This document shows, in pieces, positions 27,487-37,761 of a stretch of 64,000 nt of DNA. Location of the stretch: the NCBI RefSeq assembly GCF_900101965.1, contig NZ_FNAP01000001.1, positions 434,001 through 498,000 of the forward strand, read 5' to 3'. The notes beneath the pieces were generated by a model, which ran no database searches, was not told the origin of the DNA, and was given only the letters and a program-made list of their open reading frames with translations. The DNA comes from Rhodospira trueperi. Its GTDB lineage: Bacteria; Pseudomonadota; Alphaproteobacteria; Rhodospirillales; Rhodospirillaceae. The translations under genes and the position numbers were made by a program. Positions within the stretch are counted from its first letter, which is position 1; each line of letters starts with the position of its first letter.

Positions 27487-28074
27487 ATGCGCGAGACATG
27501 CGGGGGATGCGGAGAGAGCTACGACGCTGAAAATCTGACGCGATGCGAATGCAGTGGCACGTACTGCTACAGGTGTCTGTCCGCCCATCTCCGCAGGGCC
27601 GGTCACCAATTGCCGAAAGGCGGCTGGACTGGCGAGGCCATGGAACGCCTCCAGGAATACATTGGGAAGCGATCCGTCTGGGAAAGCTGGCATCTGGAAG
27701 AGCGGCGGGATCCCTTCTCAGGAAGGACGTTCACCGCAAAACTGAAACGCCCTGCGGCGGACTCCTTTGCCCGCCTCGTCAGAGTGTCCGGTCCTCCCAT
27801 ACCTCCCATGAAGACGGACAGCGACGACATTGAAACCCGACAACAATACCTAGCCGACCAGAATTACATGTTCTGGGTGGATGTTCAGCTTTTTGGCCGG
27901 CCGGGGAAACCCGTCGTGAGACTCACATTGATGCCTGAGGATCTGGCCACGGAAACCGCATTGTTCAGCGAAAAATCCGGTCCGTGGGGCGTTGGCGATG
28001 CGTTGGGCCGCTTGGTGATGAAAAAGCTCCGCGCGGAGCATGGCGTGGAAGAAAACTATCTCGCGATACTCTGA
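27487..28074 (+). CDS. Unrecognised Cys-rich (zinc-finger-like) protein
   Basis: The 195-residue protein is one I do not recognise. Residues 5-40 hold C5-x2-C8-x11-C20-x-C22-x4-C27-x2-C30 plus H34 and H40, the spacing of a cross-brace or treble-clef zinc domain. The remaining 150 residues contain no signal peptide or membrane helix and end in a mixed alpha/beta stretch (V-R-L-T-L-M-P-E-D-L, then G-D-A-L-G-R-L-V-M-K-K-L). It stands alone between ecm and a candidate 6S RNA. Third-base GC is lower than in the flanking metabolic genes, which may mean transfer. A protein-protein or nucleic-acid adaptor role is possible but not shown. Confidence 0.65.
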   Translation: MRETCGGCGESYDAENLTRCECSGTYCYRCLSAHLRRAGHQLPKGGWTGEAMERLQEYIGKRSVWESWHLEERRDPFSGRTFTAKLKRPAADSFARLVRVSGPPIPPMKTDSDDIETRQQYLADQNYMFWVDVQLFGRPGKPVVRLTLMPEDLATETALFSEKSGPWGVGDALGRLVMKKLRAEHGVEENYLAIL

Positions 28075-28199
28075 ACGGGATGACCACTTTTTGATCCGCC
28101 CCGCGTTGAATCGCCTGGGCGGATCCGAAGCCAGCGTTCGCGGGCGTTGCAGCCCTTACGAAATTGTCATGCGGCGGAAAACTCCCCGTCACGAGCGGT

Positions 28200-28356
28200 G
28201 CGCTATGTTCGCATCATCAGGAGCGGCACTCCACGGCTTAACCTGAACCTCGTGGCAGCGGGGATACCTCCGAAAGACAGCCATAACCCCTCCACGGACG
28301 GACCCTTCAGCAAGGTTCGCCCAACATCCAGAGCAAGACCCCGCGAACCATCGCGC
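28200..28356 (+). ncRNA. ssrS: Candidate 6S RNA
   Basis: This stretch has no convincing protein. Its ends pair: GCGC-U-AUG-UUCGC at 28200-28212 with GCGAA-C-CAU-C-GCGC at 28343-28356 (12 pairs, one mismatch, one bulge), enclosing about 157 nt, the size usual for alphaproteobacterial 6S RNA. The 5' AUGUUCGC and an internal GGC-x-CUCC-x-CGG resemble E. coli 6S RNA as I recall it. A small CCUU-cagc-AAGG hairpin lies on the 3' side of the central region, as in 6S. A strong terminator-like hairpin follows at 28381. 6S RNA binds the housekeeping RNA polymerase. The call rests on structure and memory of the family, not a covariance search. Confidence 0.5.
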
Positions 28357-28380
28357 TTCAGCCACGCACCGGTTCGCAAT

Positions 28381-28431
28381 CAAACGACCCCAACGCCCGC
28401 CACGATCCGTCGTGGCGGGCGTTGTCGTTTG
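28381..28431 (+). terminator. Strong Rho-independent terminator-like hairpin
   Basis: AACGCCCGCCACGA (28392-28405) and TCGTGGCGGGCGTT (28410-28423) form a perfect 14-bp stem with a TCCG loop. An outer 8-bp pair (28381-28388 with 28424-28431) extends it, leaving a CCC bulge. The 3' side is followed by GTCGTTTG. It lies 25 bases after the candidate 6S RNA and upstream of the toxin-antitoxin genes, so it most likely ends a non-coding transcript. Confidence 0.7.
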
Positions 28432-28651
28432 GAACTCGGAAAAGCGGCCCGTCATGTCTCCCCGGCGCTTCCCCCTCCGGCCGTTCTCCTCACGCGGTGG
28501 ACTCATTGCGCGCAGATGCGCTTTGGCGAGCAAGTCCGCGCCCAGTCGAGAAAACGGACCGGTTCAATGGCGTCTCCATGCTTTGAGATGGACCATTCGT
28601 AGGTCTATTTCTGAAGATGTAGCGGGGGAACTGTTTGCGGAGGAGTGTCCG

Positions 28652-28909
28652 ATGCAGGTGTCGGTGACAGACGCCAAAAGCCAACTGACGGATCTGGTGC
28701 GGCGCGCCGAAGCGGGGGACGAGGTGGTTCTGACCCGTTATGGTCATCCGGCCGTGCGCCTTGTGCCGGTGAGCGCGAAACCAAACCGCGCGACTCGCAA
28801 GGCGCTGCTCGACGCGGTCCGCGCGAACGCCGCCGTCAAGGCCACCCCTGGCGCCAACGCGGCCCGGAGTCAGGACGTCCTGTACGGCGAAGACGGCCTT
28901 CCACAATGA
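28652..28909 (+). CDS. Phd/YefM-type antitoxin
   Basis: The 85-residue protein has the Phd/YefM N-terminal DNA-binding fold: V-S-V-T-D-A-K-S-Q-L-T-D-L-V-R-R-A-E-A-G-D-E-V-V-L-T-R-Y-G with a following P-A-V-R-L-V-P. The C-terminal 35 residues, basic then disordered, should wrap the toxin. A GGAGGAG site sits upstream of the chosen start; an in-frame extension to 28412 crosses the terminator and has no family features. Its stop overlaps the start of the PIN toxin (ATGA). It is expected to neutralise the toxin and repress the operon. Confidence 0.9.
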   Translation: MQVSVTDAKSQLTDLVRRAEAGDEVVLTRYGHPAVRLVPVSAKPNRATRKALLDAVRANAAVKATPGANAARSQDVLYGEDGLPQ

Positions 28910-29289
28910 TCGCGGTGGATACGTCGGCCCTGATGGCCATCCTCCTCAACGAACCGGACGCCGAGGCCTGTGCCGCCGCCCCGGAGACAGACGACACGCC
29001 ACTGATCTCGGCGGGCACCGTCGCCGAAGCCCTGATCGTCGCCGGCCGGCGGAACGTGGGCGACGAGATGGGTCGACTGATCGAGGGGCTGGGCTTTGAG
29101 GTCGTCGGCGTATCCTTGGCCTCTGCTCGGCACATCGCCCAGGCCTATCAGCGATGGGGCAAGGGCATCCATCCGGCGGCGCTGAACCTTGGCGATTGCT
29201 TCGCCTATCAGGTCGCCAAGGAGAACGGCTGCCGCCTGCTGTCTGTGGGCGACGATTTTTCCCGGATGGACATACAAAGCGTCCTCTGA
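28906..29289 (+). CDS. vapC: VapC-type PIN-domain toxin
   Basis: The 127-residue PIN-domain ribonuclease has its acidic metal site complete: Asp5 (M-I-A-V-D-T-S-A-L), Glu41 (T-V-A-E-A-L), Asp97 (L-N-L-G-D-C-F-A-Y) and Asp116/117 near the end. VapC toxins cut tRNA or rRNA when the antitoxin is degraded. It overlaps the antitoxin gene by four bases. The pair has no mobile-element genes beside it. Confidence 0.92.
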   Translation: MIAVDTSALMAILLNEPDAEACAAAPETDDTPLISAGTVAEALIVAGRRNVGDEMGRLIEGLGFEVVGVSLASARHIAQAYQRWGKGIHPAALNLGDCFAYQVAKENGCRLLSVGDDFSRMDIQSVL

Positions 29290-29324
29290 ACGATCCACAC
29301 AGGACGAATCGGCAGGGAGAGCCG

Positions 29325-29369
29325 AATGAGAACGGCGCGTCGGGTGCCCCCGGCGCGCCGTTTCTCATG
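29325..29369. terminator. Long hairpin between vapC and hppA (outer)
   Basis: ATGAGAACGGCGCG and CGCGCCGTTTCTCAT pair over 14 bases with one bulged T. It lies 36 bases after the vapC stop, between convergent genes, so it probably ends the vapC transcript and perhaps also hppA. Confidence 0.6.
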
Positions 29370-29372
29370 CGC

Positions 29373-29408
29373 GGCGGGCGGCGTCCCCCAAAAGGAAAGC
29401 CGCCCGCC
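29373..29408 (-). terminator. Hairpin just downstream of hppA
   Basis: GGCGGGCGGC (29373-29382) and GCCGCCCGCC (29399-29408) are perfect complements with a 16-base loop. It starts 11 bases after the hppA stop on the minus strand and likely terminates or stabilises the hppA mRNA. No T-run follows. Confidence 0.55.
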
Positions 29409-29419
29409 CCGGTCGGATG

Positions 29420-31540
<2,121 letters not shown>

Positions 31541-31581
31541 CTTGGATTGCGTCCTTCAGTTGAGAGTTTGACCGTCCGTCC

Positions 31582-31617
31582 GGGCCCCGGGATGCGCTCC
31601 CGACCGACCCGGGGCCC
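31582..31617. repeat. Inverted repeat in the hppA leader
   Basis: GGGCCCCGGG and CCCGGGGCCC are perfect 10-bp complements separated by 16 bases, 42 bases upstream of the hppA start on the minus strand. It could terminate the upstream fliL-like transcript or be part of the hppA 5' leader. Confidence 0.45.
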
Positions 31618-31783
31618 CCCGCGGCGAACTCCTCATCCCCAAGCCGCCGGTGATCTCCCGGCGTGTTGTGTTTTTGCTACGGCACGGGAGCCTGCCAGAA
31701 GACCCCCGTGCAGGCAACGCAAGACCCAACGCGTCCGCAAAATCACTGGGGATTTTTCCAGAGCGTTCGGACAAACGCGACCA

Positions 31784-32269
31784 TCAGCGCGCGTAAGCGA
31801 TATCGATCAGGACATCGTGGACCTTGCCCGGCCCGAGAATCTTGTGTGTCACAGCATTCAGTATGGCCTTGGCCGCCGACAGGTCGAGTCGCCCGCTTTC
31901 CTTCAGGATCCCGGGCATCTGCCGCATCAGCTCGGTCAGGTAGGCGTCGGTGAGCCTCCGTTCCTCTCGCCGGATGTCAGCGCCCGCGTCGGGATCATAG
32001 TGAAAGCGCAGGCCCAGCACCAAATGCGCCCGCGCGACCCCATCGCTGATGACTGGAATGGCCATCTGCGGAAAGGTCATGAACTTCGGCTCCGGATCGT
32101 TCACGGGCGCCGGCGGAGGCGCGTCCGCCGCCTCGGTTTCCGCCTCCGGTTGACCGCCGAGCATCGCCCCGATGCCCAGAACATCGGGAATGATGTTGAA
32201 CACGGTCAGGGCGCCGAACCCGCCCAGCAGAAGCACGATCAAAACGAGCCCGATGACAACAATCTTCAT
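31784..32269 (-). CDS. FliL-like membrane protein
   Basis: The 161-residue protein has one N-terminal membrane helix (about residues 3-25) and a Pro/Ala/Glu-rich linker (about 40-62). A periplasmic domain follows with L-V-L-G-L-R-F-H-Y-D-P and a final V-H-D-V-L-I-D-I-A-Y, an arrangement like FliL. FliL supports the flagellar stator; here the gene follows thiL rather than flagellar genes, although motAB are in the same window. Sequence identity to true FliL looks low, so the family call is tentative. Confidence 0.6.
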   Translation of the reverse strand: MKIVVIGLVLIVLLLGGFGALTVFNIIPDVLGIGAMLGGQPEAETEAADAPPPAPVNDPEPKFMTFPQMAIPVISDGVARAHLVLGLRFHYDPDAGADIRREERRLTDAYLTELMRQMPGILKESGRLDLSAAKAILNAVTHKILGPGKVHDVLIDIAYAR

Positions 32270-32320
32270 GGCGAAGGTTCCGTTCTGTGACCGCGCCCGT
32301 TCGGCTTCGAGCGCCGGTTT

Positions 32321-33307
32321 TTACCACCCATGCCGCCAACCGAAGGACTCCAGGAGACGGGATCCGCCATCCCCAGACAGAACCGTGACTCCGTTTCCCC
32401 CTTCAAGGCAACCGATCCGTGTCAGCGGCACGGTCAGGCGTTCGGCGATGTCGTCCACCAGAGCGGCCTGATCCGGCGGCGCGGAAAAGAGCAGCTCATA
32501 ATCGTCGCCCCCGGTCAGGGCGATGTCGGCCAACGCGGGGTCGGACTCGATGCAATATCGGGTCGCGTCGGACAGCGGCAGTCGTGCCGTCTCGATCCGC
32601 GCGCCGCACGCGCTCGCCCGGCACAGGTGACGCAGGTCACCGGCCAGTCCATCGGAGACATCCAGGGCCGCCGTCGCAACGCCACGCAAGGCAAGCCCCA
32701 AGTCCACACGGGGACGCGGCACCCGGTAGCGATCACACAGAAAGTCCGAAGCGGCTTTGTCAGAGAGCGTCAGTGTGCCGGTCAGCACCCGCAACCCCAG
32801 CGCGCTGTCGCCCAGGGTGCCCGAAACCCAGAGATCATCGCCGACCCGGCCGCCCGCGCGGGACAGGTACGCCCCGGGCGGCACCTGCCCGAGAATGGTG
32901 ATTGTGAAGCTCGCCGGCCCAGGGGTGGACACGGTATCGCCGCCCATCAACCCCACGCCGTACGCGCCGAGATCGTGGTCCAGACCGACGATAAACCGGT
33001 CCATCCAGGCATCGTCCTCCGCCGCCGACAACGCCACGGAAAGAAACACGCCCACGGGTTCGGCGCCCATGGCGGCCATGTCGGACAGGTTGACCCGCAA
33101 CGCCTTCCGCGCCACCAGATCCGGCGGATCGTCGGGCAGGAAATGGACGCCGCCCACGATCGTATCGACACTGACCACCGTATGTTGACCCTCGGCCGGC
33201 GGCGGCAGCACGGCCGCGTCGTCCGCCAGATTCAGGGCCGCCGGGTGTCGGCCCGCCAACGGAGCGAACAGGTCCGCGATCAGGTCGAACTCGTCACGCC
33301 GGGGCAT
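32321..33307 (-). CDS. thiL: Thiamine-monophosphate kinase
   Basis: The roughly 328-residue enzyme phosphorylates thiamine monophosphate to the diphosphate coenzyme. Family motifs are D-D-A-A-V near residue 28, V-S-V-D-T-I-V-G-G-V-H-F, N-L-S-D-M-A-A-M-G-A-E-P, G-G-D-T-V and the later D-V-S-D-G-L and L-T-G-G-D-D-Y-E-L-L-F. The ATG at 33307 is used because AAGGTGG lies six bases upstream; a GTG at 33313 falls inside that site. It is the gene after nusB, a common alphaproteobacterial order. Confidence 0.95.
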   Translation of the reverse strand: MPRRDEFDLIADLFAPLAGRHPAALNLADDAAVLPPPAEGQHTVVSVDTIVGGVHFLPDDPPDLVARKALRVNLSDMAAMGAEPVGVFLSVALSAAEDDAWMDRFIVGLDHDLGAYGVGLMGGDTVSTPGPASFTITILGQVPPGAYLSRAGGRVGDDLWVSGTLGDSALGLRVLTGTLTLSDKAASDFLCDRYRVPRPRVDLGLALRGVATAALDVSDGLAGDLRHLCRASACGARIETARLPLSDATRYCIESDPALADIALTGGDDYELLFSAPPDQAALVDDIAERLTVPLTRIGCLEGGNGVTVLSGDGGSRLLESFGWRHGW

Positions 33308-33318
33308 GCGCACCCACC

Positions 33319-33828
33319 TTAAGAGGACGAAAAAGCGTCAGGGTGCGTTTCCCGCGCGATGCGGTCCAAAACCGCGTTGACCAGCCGCACCTCCGGGCCG
33401 TCATAGAACGCCCCGGCAAGATCGACGTATTCGGTGATGGTCACGCGCGGCGGAATATCGTCCAGATGCACCAGTTCGAATACCGCCACCCGCAGAATGC
33501 AGCGGACCAACGTTTCCAGGCGCCCGGCGCTCCAATCCCCGCTCAGGCAGGCGTCGATGCTTTGGTCAAGATCCGCGAGATGGGCGTCTGCGCCGCGTCC
33601 GAGACGGGTCAGCAACCCGCTGTCGACCGGCGCCAGAGGCACCGCCTCCTCGCGCGGCTCGAACAGCCCCTCCGGATCCGGAATGTCGGCCAGGGCTTCG
33701 CCGCCAAGCCGGCCCTCCAGCACATCGCGCAACACGTCTCCGATGGGAAGGCCGCCGAGCGTGGCGGCATACAGGGCCTGAACGGCGGCCAGACGGGCGG
33801 TGCCGCGCCGCCGGGAAGACTGTGTCAT
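33319..33828 (-). CDS. nusB: Transcription antitermination factor NusB
   Basis: The 169-residue helical protein has the family start R-R-x-G-T-A-R-L-A-A-V-Q-A-L-Y and the conserved end V-F-E-L-x-H-L-D-D-I-P-P-R-V-T-I-x-E-Y-V-D-L-A and F-x-N-A-V-L-D-R-I-A-type segments. With NusE it binds boxA RNA for rRNA antitermination. It lies between ribH and thiL in the riboflavin operon, an arrangement shared by many bacteria. Confidence 0.95.
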   Translation of the reverse strand: MTQSSRRRGTARLAAVQALYAATLGGLPIGDVLRDVLEGRLGGEALADIPDPEGLFEPREEAVPLAPVDSGLLTRLGRGADAHLADLDQSIDACLSGDWSAGRLETLVRCILRVAVFELVHLDDIPPRVTITEYVDLAGAFYDGPEVRLVNAVLDRIARETHPDAFSSS

Positions 33829-33868
33829 CGGTTCTGTCGGTCCTCGCCGAAGTCCGGACGATGCCGGC

Positions 33869-34324
33869 TCACAACCCCATCTCGCGCTTGACCTCGATCA
33901 TGCGCAGGCAGGCCCGCGCGGCCTTGCCGCCCAGGTTCTTACCGTCGGGCCGGGAGCGCTCCAACGCCAACTCACGCGTGGGACAGGTCAGCAGGCCGTT
34001 TCCAAGCGCAAGAGAGTAATCGAGCACCAGGCGGTTGACCCCGCCCATCGCCTCCCGGCAGACATGCTCGTAGTGGTCTGTCTCCCCCTTGATGGCGCAG
34101 CCCAGAACCACGTAGCCCGCATAGCGATGATCGGTGGCGCGGAACTCCATCGTCCGGATAGCGTAGCGGATGACCGCCGGAATCTCCAGGATGCCCGGAA
34201 CCAGGATCCGCTTGAACCCGGCCCCGCGAGCCGTCAATTCCTCCACGCACCCGCGCACGAGGTTGTCCGAGATATCCTCGTAGAAACGGGCCTCTATAAC
34301 CAGAATTCGCGGGCCTTCAGCCAT
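33869..34324 (-). CDS. ribH: 6,7-dimethyl-8-ribityllumazine synthase
   Basis: The roughly 151-residue enzyme joins the ribityl pyrimidine and dihydroxybutanone phosphate to make lumazine. It has V-P-G-I-L-E-I-P-A, L-G-C-A-I-K-G-E-T-D-H-Y-E-H-V with the catalytic His, and G-L-L-T-C-x-T. A GTG at 34330 overlaps the ribBA stop (GTGA), but the GGGGAGG site fits the ATG at 34324 better (nine-base gap), so that start was chosen. Confidence 0.95.
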   Translation of the reverse strand: MAEGPRILVIEARFYEDISDNLVRGCVEELTARGAGFKRILVPGILEIPAVIRYAIRTMEFRATDHRYAGYVVLGCAIKGETDHYEHVCREAMGGVNRLVLDYSLALGNGLLTCPTRELALERSRPDGKNLGGKAARACLRMIEVKREMGL

Positions 34325-34326
34325 GC

Positions 34327-35487
34327 TCACGATCCTCCCCGGACGGGAATCGGCCTTTGCTCAACCACGCGCAGCCCATAACCGTCAAGCGCAATGATAT
34401 TGCGGTGAGTGTTGGACAGCAGAATCATGTCCCGCACCCCCAGATCCAGAAGGATCTGCGCCCCGACACCATAATCCACCAGACGCGCGGCGTCTTCCTC
34501 GCCGACGTGGCGCGCCCGCACCCGGCTGCTGAGCGCGGTCTGATGCGGTTCACGGATCAGCACGATCACGCCACGCCCGTGGTCACCGATGGCTTTCATT
34601 GCGTCGTGGAGCGTTTCGCCCTTGCCACTGGTCGCGTCGTGAAGGACGTCATCAAGGACGTTCAGCGCGTGAACGCGCACCAGGGTCGGCTCTCCGGCGT
34701 CAAGGTCTCCCTTCACCAGGGCTAGGTGTTCGGCATAGGCCACCGTGTTGACGTAGACCACCAGCCGCCAGTCGCCGCCGTACTCCGAGTGGAACTCCGC
34801 CTCGATCTCGCGGCGGATGATCCGTTCCGTCCGACGCCGATAGGCGATCAGGTCGGCGATGGTGCCTACCTTCAACCCGTGCCGTTGCGCGAAGGCGACC
34901 AGATCCGGCAGCCGGGCCATGGACCCGTCATCGTTCATGATCTCGCAGATCACCCCGGCGGGGATCAGGCCGGCGAGGCGGGCGACATCGACGGCTGCCT
35001 CGGTATGGCCGGCCCGGACCAGCACGCCGCCCTCGCGGGCCATCAGCGGGAACACATGCCCCGGCATGGCGATGTCGTCCTTGTCCTTCGACGGATCGAT
35101 GGCGACGGCGATAGTGTGCGCCCGATCAGACGCCGAAATCCCCGTGGTTACGCCCTCCTTGGCCTCGATGGAGTAGGTGAAGGCCGTGCCGTGTCGGCTG
35201 CTGTTCTGTTGCGGCATGAGGGGCAGGCCGAGCGTCCGGCAGCGCTCGCCGGTCAGCGCGAGGCAGATCAGGCCGCGCCCGTGCTTGGCCATGAAGTTGA
35301 TGGCGTCCGGGGTCGCCATCTGGGCCGGGATGACGAGATCCCCTTCGTTCTCGCGGTCCTCATCATCGACCAGGATGAACATGCGGCCGTTGCGGGCGTC
35401 TTCCAGGATCTCCTCGGGCGCGGCCAGGAAGTCCCCGAAGTGGGCATGCGTGGTCGCCACGCCGTCGTTCGTGTCCACGGTCGTCAC
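34327..35487 (-). CDS. ribB: 3,4-dihydroxy-2-butanone 4-phosphate synthase with inactive-looking GTP cyclohydrolase II domain
   Basis: The 386-residue protein has RibBA architecture. The RibB domain is complete: [10 protein letters not shown] at 41-50, [20 protein letters not shown]. The C-terminal domain aligns without gaps to the GTP cyclohydrolase II metal region, but its three zinc cysteines are Asn276, Ser287 and Lys289, and the T-N-N-P-R-K block reads S-N-T-H-R-N. It should therefore make only the four-carbon unit, with the second domain possibly structural. GTG start overlapping the ribE stop. Confidence 0.92.
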   Translation of the reverse strand: MTTVDTNDGVATTHAHFGDFLAAPEEILEDARNGRMFILVDDEDRENEGDLVIPAQMATPDAINFMAKHGRGLICLALTGERCRTLGLPLMPQQNSSRHGTAFTYSIEAKEGVTTGISASDRAHTIAVAIDPSKDKDDIAMPGHVFPLMAREGGVLVRAGHTEAAVDVARLAGLIPAGVICEIMNDDGSMARLPDLVAFAQRHGLKVGTIADLIAYRRRTERIIRREIEAEFHSEYGGDWRLVVYVNTVAYAEHLALVKGDLDAGEPTLVRVHALNVLDDVLHDATSGKGETLHDAMKAIGDHGRGVIVLIREPHQTALSSRVRARHVGEEDAARLVDYGVGAQILLDLGVRDMILLSNTHRNIIALDGYGLRVVEQRPIPVRGGS

Positions 35488-36074
35488 TCCCGTGTCTCCA
35501 GCAGGCGAGCCACGTAGCGGGCCAACATGTCGATTTCCAGGTTGACCGCATCGCCGACGGTCAACCCGCCGAACGTGGTGACCGAAAGCGTGTGCGGGAT
35601 GATATTCACACCGAAACGCCGGTCCTCAACCTCGTTGACCGTCAGGGACACGCCGTCCAGGGCCACCGAGCCCTTGCCCGCGATATAGCCCTTCAGGTCC
35701 TCCGGCACCTCGAACACGAACCGGGTCGAGTCGCCGTCCGGCCGCCGGTCGGTCACGGTCGCGGTGCCGTCCACATGCCCGGACACGATATGACCGCCCA
35801 GTTCGGCGCCCAGGGCGAGCGCGCGTTCAAGATTGATCCGCGAGCCCTCGACCCAGCGGCCCAGGGTGGTCTTGGACAGGCTTTCGGCGGAGACCTGCAC
35901 CGCGAACCAATCCGGCCCGGTCTCGATCACCGTCAGGCAGCAGCCGTTGCAGGCGATGGACGCGCCCTGAGGGATGGTCGCGGTGGCGTAGGCGGTTTCG
36001 ATCTCGAACCGCGTCTCGCCCGATCGGTCGATGCGTCGAACCCGTCCCAGGTCGGTGATAATGCCGGTGAACAT
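35484..36074 (-). CDS. ribE: Riboflavin synthase alpha chain
   Basis: The 196-residue enzyme starts M-F-T-G-I-I-T-D-L-G and consists of two similar beta-barrel halves, as usual. N-G-C-C-L-T-V and, in the second half, V-S-L-T-V-N-E mark the lumazine-binding loops, and G-H-I-V-S-G-H-V-D-G-T-A lies between. It dismutates two lumazines to riboflavin and the pyrimidine. It follows ribD by 49 bases and overlaps ribBA by four. Confidence 0.96.
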   Translation of the reverse strand: MFTGIITDLGRVRRIDRSGETRFEIETAYATATIPQGASIACNGCCLTVIETGPDWFAVQVSAESLSKTTLGRWVEGSRINLERALALGAELGGHIVSGHVDGTATVTDRRPDGDSTRFVFEVPEDLKGYIAGKGSVALDGVSLTVNEVEDRRFGVNIIPHTLSVTTFGGLTVGDAVNLEIDMLARYVARLLETRE

Positions 36075-36123
36075 CCGCAAGGCTGCCTTCTTCCACAAAT
36101 GAAACGGGGTCCGCCGACTCGCC

Positions 36124-37269
36124 TCAACGCGGCATCCGTCGAGCCAGCGTCATCAGGTCGGATCCGAGCACCCGTCGATCCAGGGGCGCAAAGTCGGGGC
36201 AATCGGCCAGCCGGTCAAGCCCGAAGCCGGCCACCGCCGGTCGTCCCCGATCCCCGATCAGCAGGGGCGCCGAGAACCACGCCAGACGATCCACCGCATC
36301 CGCCGCCAACAGGGCCCCGATCAGGCGGCCGCCGCCCTCCACCAACAGGCGGGTGAGTCCCTGCCCTCCCAAGGCCCTGAGCGCGGCGCGAACATCCACC
36401 CGGCCATCCGCCGTCCCCGCCACGGGCAGGACCCGGACGCCGCCAGACTCCAGCCGATCCCGGCGAGCCTGATCGGCCGCGTCCGTACACAACACCCACA
36501 GCGGAACCCGATCAGCGGAGCGCGCCAGTCGACCGTCCGGCGGCAACCGGGCCTGACTGTCGAACACCACCCGCACCGGCGAGCGCCCCTCTAGCCCCGG
36601 GATGCGGCAGTCGAGCAAGGGATCGTCCGCCAGCGCGGTCCCGATCCCAATGGCGATGGCGTCGTGCTCCGCGCGCAGCCGGTGCCCGAGCATGCGGGCC
36701 CGAACGCCCGTGATCCAACGGCTGTCCCCGCTGGCGGTCGCGATTCGGCCATCCAGGGACGCCGCCGCCTTGACGGTCACGAGGGGTTGGCCAGACCGAA
36801 CCCGGGAGAAGAAGCCGGCGTTGAGTTCGGTCGCCTCCTCCGCCCCCAACCCCACCTGAACCGCGACACCGGCCTTGCGCAATCGCGCCACACCCCGGCC
36901 CGAGACCCTGGGATCGGGGTCCTCCAGCGCCGCGACGACGCGCGCCACGCCAGCGGCAGCCAGTGCGTCGGCACAAGGTGGGGTTTGTCCGTGATGGGAG
37001 CAGGGTTCCAGGGTGACATAAGCGGTCGCGCCGTACGCCGCTGACCCGGCCCGCCGAAGGGCCTCGACCTCGGCGTGCGGTCGGCCCCCGGGCTGCGTCC
37101 AGCCGCGCCCGACCACCACACCGTCGCGGGTGATCACGCATCCGACGGCGGGATTGGGCCACGTTCGCCCCAACCCGCGCGCCGCCAGGACCAGCGCCGC
37201 CGTCATGTGGTCGTGGCCGTCCTGCGTCAACCGGACGGCGTCCCCCTGCCCCGTCGGCTCAGGACTCAT
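36124..37269 (-). CDS. ribD: Bifunctional diaminohydroxyphosphoribosylaminopyrimidine deaminase / reductase
   Basis: The roughly 381-residue protein has an N-terminal zinc deaminase (H65-A-E67, P-C90-S-H-H-G-x4-C99) and a C-terminal reductase ([27 protein letters not shown]). It carries out the second and third steps of riboflavin synthesis. The start at 37269 overlaps nrdR by 11 bases, in keeping with translational coupling; the frame also extends upstream inside nrdR but without family features. Confidence 0.94.
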   Translation of the reverse strand: MSPEPTGQGDAVRLTQDGHDHMTAALVLAARGLGRTWPNPAVGCVITRDGVVVGRGWTQPGGRPHAEVEALRRAGSAAYGATAYVTLEPCSHHGQTPPCADALAAAGVARVVAALEDPDPRVSGRGVARLRKAGVAVQVGLGAEEATELNAGFFSRVRSGQPLVTVKAAASLDGRIATASGDSRWITGVRARMLGHRLRAEHDAIAIGIGTALADDPLLDCRIPGLEGRSPVRVVFDSQARLPPDGRLARSADRVPLWVLCTDAADQARRDRLESGGVRVLPVAGTADGRVDVRAALRALGGQGLTRLLVEGGGRLIGALLAADAVDRLAWFSAPLLIGDRGRPAVAGFGLDRLADCPDFAPLDRRVLGSDLMTLARRMPR

Positions 37270-37717
37270 CGCCACCGAGTGTGCCAACGAAGCTCTCGAA
37301 GTCCTTGGCCTCGCGGAAGTTCCGGTACACCGACGCGAACCGCACATACGCCACGGGATCAAGCGTGGACAGCGCGTCCATGACCATTTCGCCGACCGTG
37401 TTGGACGGGATTTCCGTCTCGCCGGAGCTTTCCAGGCGGCGCTGGATGGCATTGATGACCCGTTCGATACGGTCGTTCTCGATGGGGCGCTTGCGGCACG
37501 CAATCTGGATCGAGCGGGCCAGCTTGTCGCGGTCGAACGGTGTGCGCTGGCCATTCTTCTTGACCACCACAAGGTCACGCAGTTGCACCCGCTCAAAGGT
37601 GGTGAACCGCGACTGGCAGGACGGGCAGAAGCGCCGCCGACGAATGGCGGCGCCATCCTCCGTCGGACGCGAGTCCTTCACCTGCGTATCCATGTGACCG
37701 CAAAATGGACAGCGCAT
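37259..37717 (-). CDS. nrdR: Transcriptional repressor NrdR
   Basis: The 152-residue protein has an N-terminal zinc ribbon with Cys3, Cys6, Cys31 and Cys34, and the R-R-R-R-F motif between them. An ATP-cone follows ([25 protein letters not shown]). It represses ribonucleotide reductase genes in response to ATP/dATP. It sits between glyA and ribD, the usual alphaproteobacterial order. Confidence 0.97.
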   Translation of the reverse strand: MRCPFCGHMDTQVKDSRPTEDGAAIRRRRFCPSCQSRFTTFERVQLRDLVVVKKNGQRTPFDRDKLARSIQIACRKRPIENDRIERVINAIQRRLESSGETEIPSNTVGEMVMDALSTLDPVAYVRFASVYRNFREAKDFESFVGTLGGDES

Positions 37718-37761
37718 GCGCCGCTCCCTCCTTCGCCTGCCCTACCCCCCCCAATGCCCGA

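Noticed and set aside
28412-28651. In-frame N-terminal extension of the antitoxin
   Set aside because: It begins inside the terminator hairpin and lacks family features; the ATG at 28652 has a strong ribosome-binding site.
37718-37761. FMN riboswitch ahead of the rib genes
   Set aside because: The gaps between glyA, nrdR and ribD are too short, and I saw no conserved RFN-type sequence upstream of rpiB.
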